Of a stretch of 64,000 nt of DNA, positions 18,511 to 28,511 are shown one piece after another (positions within the stretch are counted from its first letter, which is position 1; each line of letters begins with the position of its first letter). The stretch is taken from positions 1,550,001-1,614,000 of the forward strand of contig BCGN01000002.1 of assembly GCA_001599295.1 (NCBI GenBank). Direction: 5' to 3'. The notes under the pieces were generated by a model. That model had not been told where the DNA came from, ran no database searches, and saw nothing but the letters and a program-made list of their open reading frames with translations. The translations under genes and the position numbers were made by a program. This DNA comes from Sporopachydermia quercuum (taxonomy: Eukaryota; Ascomycota; Sporopachydermiomycetes; Sporopachydermiales; Sporopachydermiaceae).

Positions 18511-21388
18511 GTTGTGAAATAACTTGATCACCGCAGACTTCAAGCCCCCAGCAAGTCGAGGAACAAACGAATGAATAGAGTAGGTGAAAGTCCCAATATT
18601 CCTAGGAAAACTTGAAGAAAATCACTACTATGCTGATGTTTCTTTTGAATTTTAATAATTTATAATTATACCGGTTTCTAGTATTCAAATTCCACTCCAT
18701 AACACGGTCTATTCTTCCGTAGTTTGATAGAAAGGAAAGAGTGTCAAATCCTTTCCTTATTGATTCTTTTCCTCCTGACCTTCCAAACCGTTCCGCTTTT
18801 TCTTTATGAAATTTACTGTTTACCTTCAGTATACGGATGAACTTTCTTCTAGGTACATTCCCTATTTGATTAGTTCAGGGAAAGTGTTGAGGTTTGAAGA
18901 ATAAAACAATGCTAGAAAATATTAACATTCATTAATAATAATCAAGAAATATAAGTTTTTATCTGAATATTGAAGTTGATACAAAAAATGATAAAAGATG
19001 TCTACTCAACAATACTTAACACTACACTTTTGATTAGCCTCCACAACTGATATTTGAAGTTTTTGTTTAGTAATACTGCTAAAACCATGAAAATTTAGTG
19101 ATACATTTCATATCACGTGGCTTCAAATGATTGAGACTAGAGGTGATTTGTACGTTACTTGTTCAATTGGGGAAAAATATGTAAAAAAGGTTAAAGTTTG
19201 TAGAAAAAGAAAGCTAAGGCTAATATCAAATAAAGTCGTAATTTCATGACGTAGATTACCTAGCTGAGATATTTGGACTTTTTCACTGTGGAGAATGAGA
19301 GAAAGAGGTTTATGGATTAACGATTGCGAGCTGGAAAGGTAACTCACATAAAGAGCAGCTCTCATTATAGTTCGAAAAAAGAAAAAAAAATTAAAATAAA
19401 AATGTAATTCAATTTACTCCATAACCAATGAAAAATTGAATTACCAAGAAGTGGGGTTGAAAATATCTCATCAACTAATTTAAACAATGACCTAACAAAC
19501 CTAGAACCTTAGCGGGAGGTTCGGGCTCATATGTAGGAATAGTCAAACTTTATCGCTCCGAACAATTTGATAATCTGCAATAAAACTGAACTAACAAAGT
19601 CCTAATTACAAACGTTCTTAGTATGAGAGTAAAAATTAGTTGAAAACTCTGGAATATTTCTTCAACTTTTAGTTAAATCTAAAAAGCAAATAGTTTAATT
19701 TTTTTCTTCCTTAGAATTAGAGAGATATTCAGACGCATAATTTGCATTACATCCTCTATGCTAAGGGTGAAATAGTAAGACCAAACGCGTTCTTCTATCA
19801 GGCGGTCCTTTTCTTTTAACAATCTTTCCTCGAATTGTTCTTATTCAGGTACCATTTTTCTGATGAATGACCAAATATGGTAGTATTTCATCCGAATAGA
19901 AAGATCTACAATGTGTTGCTTTTTTCTTTCTTTCAGGAGCCTGATTTAAATTGATTTACTTCCTAAAGAGTAAACAGGGTTTAAGAACATGCTTAAAGTT
20001 TGTCCGATTAATTAGTCCCATACAGGCTAAAAATAACCTTTCAGTTTACTGATGAGGAGCCATTATCAAGTGATTAAATCAATCAAATCAAATCAGTCAA
20101 TTAGTATGTTAGTTAAAGAATTCTTACAAGATAGGTTGAACTTTGACGAATTAAGAGGAAAATGGGGGGAAATATGGATGGAATAATGAACTAAAAAGTA
20201 AGAGAAAGAGATAGAATCAGTTTTAGGTCTCTTTGCAAGAAATAAAGTAGTCTTCGCCCGAAGTAAAAAGCAGCCCTTCAAATAATGGAGCTTACTCTGT
20301 TAAATGTTAATTATTGATAATTATTGGTTGTGCTGGCGCAGATATAAGGAGTGGCAATTATTGTGGTGGCCACTCGAAGTTAAATAATTGATTAATGCCC
20401 TTTTGATCTTCATGAAAATCTTGTCTTTGTCTTATATAACCATCCAAGTCCCAGACCACTAACAAACTGAAATTTTGTCTACTGATTGATAACCGTAAAA
20501 GTAATTGTTCCGCAGATGTGTAAACGTGCCAAATGAGTCCTATATTTTATCAACTGGAACCAGAAGTCGTGAGAAGTCTTGCTTGATTTGGATTTCATGA
20601 TTTTTCGTTCCAAATTGGTTATATTAAATTTCTAATATTCGCCTTATCGCGAGAAAGTTTTTTATATCTTTCGCATCCTGATGACATATCAGTTAAGTTA
20701 TGGAAGCCTATCTATTGTAGTATGGGCTTCTCCGAACATTAGCTCACGCCGCTATCCAAATGTGCTAATTAATTTTAGAGATGAGCTGAGAAAATAGATA
20801 TAAGATATGAGATACAACAGGACTACGTTTTATCCAAAGTGCCTCATTTGTGCTAACTAAGCTTGATTGACATATTACACTGATTATTTCATTCTTTTTA
20901 CTCTATCGAACCATTCTATAATAATTGATAATATACTCGTCACTGATATTTCTTTTAACTTTCTAAAGTATAGCGGGGATTTACATCTATTCAGTATCCT
21001 CCTGTCCCAGATTATGCAGGACTTGGACCAGCTGTTTCGTAATACTTCCTATTCTGCACTTAAAGTTTTTTCTGAATCTCATATAGTATTCTAAGCTCTT
21101 GAACTTAAATGTTAGATTTAAGAGATAAAATGATTATCTAATCTGTTTTCTGAAATACAAAAAATGTTTATTATTTCCGAAATTCAGANCTTTGCTATGT
21201 TCTCCGATATCTTCAACATTGAAATCGGTACTCAATCAGCCAAGGTGAAAAATCTAAGAGCTTAACTGTTTGTCAATGAAGAAACAATTGATCTTCGGTA
21301 CCAAAACATGGTGGAATCATTGAAATGTGTTTCAATATTTGCTCTTGGAGATCTTCCCTAGGTTTTGAGCTGTCTAGTACTTACAGAG
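18511..21388. other. 2.9 kb gene-poor region upstream of the Ser-rich orphan and PBN1
   Basis: The longest stretch in the window with no assigned gene. Frames of 60-80 codons near 19123-19365 (-), 20093-20281 (-) and 20867-21094 (+) show no motif and no helpful splice context. A TCACGTGG E-box-like site lies near 19113. I cannot exclude an ncRNA or an orphan multi-exon gene. Confidence 0.45.
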
Positions 21389-23011
21389 ATGCCTCAAATG
21401 AGAAGAAGAATTACAGTTCCTATTGGAACGAACAAAACACTAAATGATAAACTTACCCTTGANAATGGTACTGTAACTTTAAGAAATATATCAAATCCAC
21501 GACAAGATAGATACATCGTAGCACCTTCAGATTTCAGCAAACTTGTTAAATATGTTTCCGAGAATCCTCAGGATATTGGTTTGAATGATGAAAAAGAATG
21601 GAGTAATCTATTCAGGCTATTGAGATCATATAAAGCGACATTAGAGATCATATGGAGTACTGAAAGATCATCACAACTACCTGTACTTTTATTTCAACCG
21701 GAGGTTTCTGGTTTTCAGATACGAATCAACTCAAAAAATAAGAGCTTATTGTATGTTGAGATAAGAAAAGGAACTGTTGGGGCTCTGGAGTTGGCATGAA
21801 TTGATTGAATATTAATTTCTTATTAACTGAATTAAACCACAGGGATCTTTCACCGTTTAAGCATGCAATTCAGTCATTGACTGCTGAACCATTTTCAGCT
21901 TCTGTAAGTACTATTCTATTTTCCATCTTCATAAAAAAATAGAAGCAAAAAAATAATCTTAAAGAGACATATACTAATGGTATTGTAGCTCTTGATTCAG
22001 CCTACTGAAGACATCTACACTTTCTACTCAAAGGACAGACCAAGTTTTCATAAAGCATTCGGACTGAATAGTGAGTTTTCATATTCAGACAGCATATATA
22101 TACGCTTGACCGGTAACTCAGCTGAACTGGAATTATCGTGGCTTTCTATGTCTAATCTCCATGCTGATCGTCAAGTAAATGAGACTATTATATCTCCAGA
22201 TCCACGAATGAAAGCTGAATTTGGTTTATTACATGCTCATCCAACCGTTGATTATCTTTTAACTGTTTCTGGCGTGTTATATCCAATTTCTACTAACTCT
22301 GCACCTAGTAAAACACTTTTTACTGTTCCTATAGCTCACGATGTATTAGAGAGTGAAAAAGTAGATTGTCGATTGATCCAGCCAACTGGCTTACATCCTG
22401 AATTGAAGTGCAAGCTGTTTCCAGATACATTTAAAAGGCCTGATCCCAGTTGTGATCTGTATGCATTTTATACACTACCATCACCTTTCTTCTTAGACAG
22501 GTATCAATTACCTAATATGACAATAACAGGTGCATTGGATTTAGAAGCACCTGAGTATGCTACCGCATTATGGGGAGTTCAAGCTCTATCAAGTCCGTTA
22601 CCACTTGATTCCGAATGGACACTCCCTACTCATTTTCGTTATGCCGAACCTGGTGAAAGTGCTTATATTAATGTGACACTACCACAACCTCTANTATTCT
22701 TTGCATGTTTTCCTCAACCAGATGATTCCATAGATACAGAAGATCAATTGAAACTAGAGCAATCTCCATTTTATCATGAGCTGCTTGGTTTTGAACGATA
22801 CTTTCCTGATGACACAAGGTTCATTCATCTAAGATCAGAAGGCTCATTTCTACGAGCAAAACTACCAAGGGCCGAAGTTGCAATTGAATACCGAGTTGCT
22901 CTAGGCACAACGGTCACAGTGATACTATCCGTCATTTATATTCTGTGGAAACTAGTTTCTCCTTGTACTATCGGAAAAGCCAAAAAGGATTTGAAGGAAA
23001 AAACACAGTAA
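21389..23011 (+). CDS. PBN1: Pbn1, GPI mannosyltransferase I accessory subunit (three exons)
   Basis: Pbn1 (PIG-X homologue) is an ER membrane glycoprotein that stabilises Gpi14, which adds the first mannose to GPI precursors. The coding sequence is join(21389..21750, 21843..21903, 21989..23011), 481 aa. Intron 1 (92 nt) starts GTATGT and ends CAG; intron 2 (85 nt) starts GTAAGT, has TACTAAT and ends TAG. The joined frame reads through all three exons with matching phases. Family features: N-terminal MRRRITVPIGTN (yeast MVTRHRVTVLYNAP), then in exon 3 TGLHPELKCKL, CDLYAFYTLPSPFFLDRYQLP, LDLEAPEYATALWGVQAL, LPTHFRYAEPG, and a single C-terminal membrane helix (VALGTTVTVILSVIYILWKLV) with a short basic tail. 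Two Ns are in coding sequence. Continuous reading would stop after exon 1, so splicing is required. Confidence 0.92.
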
Positions 23012-23653
23012 GTAATTGCATAATTGCATAATCTAGCTTCTTAATCCGCCTTTTTTACGTGTTTGTAGGTTTTTGCAAGTTAGATCAAATGTTCTTTATG
23101 TGGAAATTCCATATCACCAGTGTACTTCCCTCCTTTCTTAACTGATGCGTAGTCAATTTAGAGATATGAGATCTAAGAAATTCTTTTTTGGTAATCTCTT
23201 CTCAGTCTCCAAATCAACTGCTGCCACTATCGTGGGATTAGCAAAGGCAGCAATACTTATCGAACTGGAGTTAGAATTGGACGCTTTTCTTCTTCAAATC
23301 AGCAAATTAAAGTTGCGGGTTGAACTTCTTATCGCCATCTTCTTCTCTTTCCTCTCTTGACATTTGAACCATCTTAATCCTAAGCACTACTGGAAATGGC
23401 AAGTATATTGTGTGCGTGCCTGTGTGCGTGCTACTAGTATCAATATAATGTTATTACATATTTTGCTTCCTAATTTATTTCTTCCTTCCTTCAAATTTAC
23501 ACTTTATGCTGTGATCTTATATTGTGATCTTATATAGTTATTAAATCGTACGACTACTTATACCCCTCGATTGTTTGGCGTCTCATTTAAATGAGAATCA
23601 GACAAACAAACAAAAAATAAAGTAAAGAAAACCACGTCCATTTATTTGATTAT
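23012..23653. other. Convergent spacer PBN1 / SPB1
   Basis: About 640 bases of 3' flanking sequence for both genes. A 71-codon frame at 23145-23360 lacks any recognised motif. A short GTGCGTGC duplication lies near 23412-23432, and a tandem repeat is listed separately. Confidence 0.45.
23510..23535. repeat. Tandem duplication of a 13-nt unit
   Basis: TGTGATCTTATAT occurs twice in direct succession. It lies in the convergent spacer between PBN1 and SPB1. Probably replication slippage. Confidence 0.8.
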
Positions 23654-26182
23654 TCATTTCCTTCCCTTCTTCTTCTTTGCAATTCTCTTCAAAGCCCTTT
23701 GTTCATTCTTCAAAACACCGTCAAGCATTTTATATTTACCTTTAACACCTCTTGGACGACCAACCAGTCGCTTATTTTGACCTTTGGCAAACACAACAGT
23801 TACCTTAGGCTTTTGCTTCTTCTTAGTCATCTTACCCATTAATTTAGAGATCTCATTAGCCTTCTCAAGTTCACTCTTATCACTATCATCATTAATAAGG
23901 TCAGACTTCTTACGAATCTTCTCTAATCTTCTAGCAGCACGTAACTTCTTTCTTGATTTAGCTTCCATCACTTTCTTAATAGGTCTAGCATTGAGTGCTT
24001 TCATTTTCGTTTGAATAGCATGGGCTGCTTCTTTAGTTATAGGCTTGATGAGCTTTGAATGTTCTGATTCTTCTTCTACAAACCATTCAGGTAAACCCTC
24101 AGTGTCACGGAATGAATAACGATTGAATCCTTCATCAGCAACAGCATGAACGGTTTTTCTTTTCAAAGCCAAGTCATGTGCTATGGTCATTGCTTGTGCA
24201 GTTACCAAGTCAACCGCAGGTCCAGCATCTATACTTCGGTAGTCAGCATCATCGTCTACTTCTGAATCGGAGTCTGCTTCTGAATCTGATGCTAATTCAA
24301 AATCATCATCATCAATGCTGGCATATTCTTCTTCTTGACCTTCGTCTCCATCGCCAGTGACTGTTTCATTACTTTTAGAGCCATTAGATNTCTTACGGGT
24401 ATCTTGTTTCCTACTACCATTAGTAGCAGCAGCTCCATTGACAGCAATCTCTACATCTTCATCACCGAATTCAGAGAAGATAGAATCGTTGAAAAACACT
24501 GCTGCTCNTCTACTGAGCCCATTTTCAGTAACTATAAGCTTTTTCTTGCTTTGATCATCGTTGGCGTCCACTTCGCCTTCTCCATCGCTATCATAAGCAA
24601 CAGCATCAGAATCATCGTCGTCATCCACAGTTCCAGTTTGTTTTTCGGTAATTCCATCCCATTCATCGTCAAACTCTTTTCCAACGGCTTCTCTTGCTTT
24701 TCTTGCTCTGAACCGTGCATCTCTTTCAGATTTACGTTCTTTATATGCCTCATACATATTATCTAATTGTGATTCTAATGTATCTAACTCATCAGCCGAG
24801 TCTTCATCATCGAAGTTCTCACCGTCGGAATTATCTCCCACGTGGATATCAACATCTTTGATTATTTCTGCTTCCGAGAAAACCATTGCTCTTTTACCCT
24901 GGGCAATACCATCTAATTGACCTGTTTGTTCAGCATGTTTCAAATTGAATAAAGTATCACGTCCTTGGTTACCAGCATCAACACCTAACTCCATTGGAGA
25001 AATCATGTGCAGTTGCATACGTTGAATCTCTTTCTGTTTCGACTCGTTTGCTCTTCTTTTTTCTCGCTTCTGTCGTTGTTGTTGTTTGTCTTTTAACATA
25101 CTTAGTTCTTTCTCGATTTGCTCTTCTTCTGATATGGGTGCTAACTCTGACTTCAAATCAGATGCCTCCTTATTCTCATCTAAACCAAGGGTTTCTCTAG
25201 CTAATATTCTCCATCTTAGGATACTTCTGAATTCTTTTCTTCCGAGAACTTTTAAATCCTTGAAACATTCAAATAATTCAGGTGTTGACTGTTTTAGCTT
25301 TTTAATTGGTTTCCATTCAGGATCCTTCTTAACTGCATCATCAACAACTAATTGAGACATTGATCCTAGAATTGAGATTGGGTCTTCTGCCTTGATAAAA
25401 TCTATAGCAGAAGTGGTATGAAATTGAGTATAATCTCCTTCTTCATAACCATCACGTTTCCTCTTTTTGACTTCAGGGTTGAACACTTTTGCTTCATAGT
25501 TCGTTGGGCCTTCTGGTAATTCTTCAAACACTTCCTTTGGATCTAAGAGACGAGGATCAAATTTTTTTGGCGCTTTGAATCCTTGACAAACAACAAAAAT
25601 TTCAGCAGAAACATTACGGGAAGAAGGAGGTTTTGTTGCTTCGACTTTATTGAAAAACTGTTGAAATACCCACATTAAATTATTATAATCTTTTGATCTG
25701 AAAACTTTAGTAACGAAAATACCATTAGGGGCCAGGAATTCAACTGCCAATTTCAAAGACATTAATACAAGTTGAGATTGTGTGAAAGCATCCTGATTCC
25801 AAGATAAACCAACGTTAGGAGCACCATCATGCATAACAACATCAGCTTTCCAAGTCTTCATATGGCCTCTTAGTTGTGATCTGCAATGTTCTGTTGTGAT
25901 ATCTGATTGAAATGTAATAACATTAGGTAACGGCTTGATTGCAACTAAATCTACACCAATAATTAGTGAATTGATGGGACATAATTGAGATGCCACTTGA
26001 CACCAAGATCCTGGCGCCGCACATAAATCAATAACCACTTTGGATTTCTCTAAAAAGTGTCCATATTTTTCATTGATTTGTATAATCTTGAAAGACGAAC
26101 GGGCTCTATAACCCTTCTCTTTAGCTAACCTGTAGTAATGATCTAAACGACCTTTACCAAACTTCTTTTGTGCTTTACCCAT
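23654..26182 (-). CDS. SPB1: 27S pre-rRNA 2'-O-methyltransferase Spb1
   Basis: Spb1 methylates the A-loop of 25S rRNA (the G of the UmGm pair) and is needed for 60S maturation in the nucleolus. The 842-aa protein opens with MGKAQKKFGKGRLDHYYRLA and an FtsJ/RrmJ domain: RSSFKIIQINEKYGHF (first catalytic Lys), SAM motif VIDLCAAPGSWCQVA, catalytic Asp in ADVVMHDGAPNVG, second Lys in FVTKVFRSKDY. The DUF3381 region, a long acidic middle with Asp/Glu runs and the C-terminal Spb1_C domain (EGFNRYSFRDTEGLPEWFVEEE, MTKKKQKPKVTVVFAKG, VGRPRGVKGKYKMLD) follow. Length matches S. cerevisiae (841 aa). Two Ns in the acidic part leave two residues unknown. No intron needed. Confidence 0.97.
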   Translation of the reverse strand: MGKAQKKFGKGRLDHYYRLAKEKGYRARSSFKIIQINEKYGHFLEKSKVVIDLCAAPGSWCQVASQLCPINSLIIGVDLVAIKPLPNVITFQSDITTEHCRSQLRGHMKTWKADVVMHDGAPNVGLSWNQDAFTQSQLVLMSLKLAVEFLAPNGIFVTKVFRSKDYNNLMWVFQQFFNKVEATKPPSSRNVSAEIFVVCQGFKAPKKFDPRLLDPKEVFEELPEGPTNYEAKVFNPEVKKRKRDGYEEGDYTQFHTTSAIDFIKAEDPISILGSMSQLVVDDAVKKDPEWKPIKKLKQSTPELFECFKDLKVLGRKEFRSILRWRILARETLGLDENKEASDLKSELAPISEEEQIEKELSMLKDKQQQRQKREKRRANESKQKEIQRMQLHMISPMELGVDAGNQGRDTLFNLKHAEQTGQLDGIAQGKRAMVFSEAEIIKDVDIHVGDNSDGENFDDEDSADELDTLESQLDNMYEAYKERKSERDARFRARKAREAVGKEFDDEWDGITEKQTGTVDDDDDSDAVAYDSDGEGEVDANDDQSKKKLIVTENGLSRXAAVFFNDSIFSEFGDEDVEIAVNGAAATNGSRKQDTRKXSNGSKSNETVTGDGDEGQEEEYASIDDDDFELASDSEADSDSEVDDDADYRSIDAGPAVDLVTAQAMTIAHDLALKRKTVHAVADEGFNRYSFRDTEGLPEWFVEEESEHSKLIKPITKEAAHAIQTKMKALNARPIKKVMEAKSRKKLRAARRLEKIRKKSDLINDDSDKSELEKANEISKLMGKMTKKKQKPKVTVVFAKGQNKRLVGRPRGVKGKYKMLDGVLKNEQRALKRIAKKKKGRK

Positions 26183-26336
26183 CTTGACCTAACAATGAGC
26201 TTTGATTCCAATTCGATAAAACTGAAATTTTCTACTTGCTAAGAAAGTTGATCTTTCATATCNCTAAAAATCAAATGATAAGATAATGAAAGGAGGACAG
26301 TTGCAAATGAATTGAATTATTTCACTTACAGAAATT

Positions 26337-26347
26337 AAAAAATTTTT
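26337..26347. promoter_or_regulatory. RRPE-like A/T element upstream of SPB1
   Basis: AAAAAATTTTT lies about 155-165 bases upstream of the SPB1 start. The RRPE element (AAAAATTTT core, bound by Stb3 in S. cerevisiae) marks ribosome biogenesis promoters; SPB1 is such a gene. In AT-rich DNA such runs also arise by chance. Confidence 0.35.
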
Positions 26348-27070
26348 AATGTAGAGAAGAAATTTGAAACGGAAATTTCGTATCATGTGATTGTATGAGC
26401 TAGGACATTGACGCGCCATTAGGATACTGAACAATATTGGATTTGAAAGACTAGACAGCTATTTGATAGGAAATAAGCTGGATAATAATTTAGCAAGAAA
26501 ATAGTAACATATATAATTTTGGGCCTTCATAATTTAATCATTGTTCGAATGAGGGTACTTTAGTTAGATGATTTTACTGTAATCTTCCGAGAGACATATG
26601 GCTGTTTGACAGACAGGACAATATATATGACAATACACTTTCTCTGACAATCTTTGTGACTTGAATCACCGTTTTAACGTCGAATGGTTAATAAAGAAAA
26701 CGATAAAGAATAGATAACAGGACTCCTGAAAATGGTTTGAGCTTTGAATCATTGAACCAAATAAAAAGGTGGGTTAATCTTTATTACTAAAACATTCAAA
26801 TAAAGCAATTCTGCTATGTTTGATTTAAAAATACCATGCGTTTCTTGGGTCTTCAGGCGTTTGGTACAACTAGTACGGGAAGCATACCAATTAGCGATAA
26901 GTTTTAAGACTTAGCCAATTGTTCCGTTTCAGCAAAAAAACTGCTCAATAATAGCAAATATATAAAATCAAATAGTAGTTATATCATTGATTACTTGAGT
27001 TTCTTCTTTTATTTGAACATGTGTATATTGATTATATGATCGAGATTCTAACCGCCAACTTACTACTAGC

Positions 27071-27079
27071 ATGAGTCAT
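27071..27079. promoter_or_regulatory. bZIP (Gcn4/AP-1-type) palindrome
   Basis: A perfect ATGAGTCAT, the classical Gcn4/AP-1 site, in the SPB1/PMT divergent region, roughly 890 bases from SPB1 and 1.4 kb from PMT. The distance makes its target unclear. Confidence 0.3.
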
Positions 27080-28511
27080 TAATTTCCTTTTTTGAACAGT
27101 CTGATTGTTCGCAAATCTCGTTCCTGAAACTTTATTTCAATCGAACAAAGAACAGTTTGATGCAATATTGTAAGAGATTGAATCAATACTGAAAATATGT
27201 TATTCGTAATTCCGGTACTGTTAAGTAGCACTTATTTTTTGTTTGAGCAGTTAACTAACGCTAAGTCTTTTCTTCAAAACTCAAACAAATATGAATCAAT
27301 CGATCTAAATTGAACGTTTACCCGAACTTTCATAATTTAGGATACGACAAGAACACTCTATCACCTGAAAACAATAAAAGAACCAAAAAATTATTCTTGA
27401 TACGATAGATCAATGTATTCCGCTACCAACGCCTCTACTATCTGCATGTGTATTCATTTGCAAATATCACCAGATTCCATTCTTGCTAAACCTCTTACCA
27501 ATGCCGCTTTCAAGCGAAAGTTCAAACTACTTCTTGGACAATCACAAACTGATTTTCAAACTTCAATTCCTAGCAGTCAGTGTATTTTGACGTATTATTA
27601 AGCAACAATGTCCCAAACTCTGTCAGCCTATATCAAAATGTATATAACCGCATCAAAATATTCCTCACCCGCTCAGTAAGCAAACCCTAATACTGAATCA
27701 TGCATGATAGTGCATTCACGTACATCAAAATACGATGACATCAACTCTATCTACCTAATAATCATTAGACAACATTTAATTGAATAACCAACTATATTGT
27801 CAATCGAATTATAAACATATTCTTAAATCCCTTCAACCCTCTGAAAGAGTCATATTTCAAAGCCCTTAACAATTAGAGTTTTTCTGCTTCACCATCGACA
27901 AGTCCTATACATTCTAAGCTGCTACCTTCATAATTATATGCATCTCACCAAAACCTTATATCTTGTTCGTGTCTTCGGTGGTCAGCTGGCATTTAATTCA
28001 ACTAACAATTCATCAAATATCTTTACACTACATAAATGAAATATGATCATAATCATCTGATACCGCTTTATTAATTACAAGCTTTATTGGAAGACTGAAG
28101 AGTGCAATTATTCGAAGGTAGTACTGAATAACTCAATAGTTTTCTTAGATTTGTTCTCGAAGGTTCATTGAACGGGCTTTCCTGAGTCAATTGTTGATCA
28201 TCTCAGGGGAAGAAACGCTGTGCTTCATTCAATCGTGACGCTCAAGGCAATTGAGGTTAACATTTGCTCATTTTCCTACATATTTGAAGTCAAGATAGGT
28301 ATATTTTAGTTAATGATTACTTATTGAATATTGATTATCTGTTAAACTATCATTCCTGTTTTTTGCGACGTGAAGGTGTGCCAACATAATTAGCAAATTG
28401 AGTATAGCACCTAACCATTCATTTCCAGCCAAACAATTGAGGTATCATTTCTTGGTTCTCAAACTATTCAAAAAACTAATCATACCATTAGCCTTTATAT
28501 CTGTATATACA

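Larger units (their letters stand above)
26183..28511. other. 2.3 kb divergent intergenic region SPB1 / PMT
   Basis: No gene is recognised. It contains an A6T5 RRPE-like element near the SPB1 start and an ATGAGTCAT Gcn4/bZIP-type palindrome at 27071, listed separately. A 62-codon frame at 27413-27601 has no motif. Confidence 0.45.

Noticed and set aside
21792-21842. A GC-AG intron starting near 21794 in PBN1
   Set aside because: Its phase does not match the next exon; the GTATGT donor at 21751 does, and gives an open frame.
23145-23360. 71-codon frame in the PBN1/SPB1 convergent spacer
   Set aside because: Too short and without a motif; lies in 3' flanking sequence of two genes.
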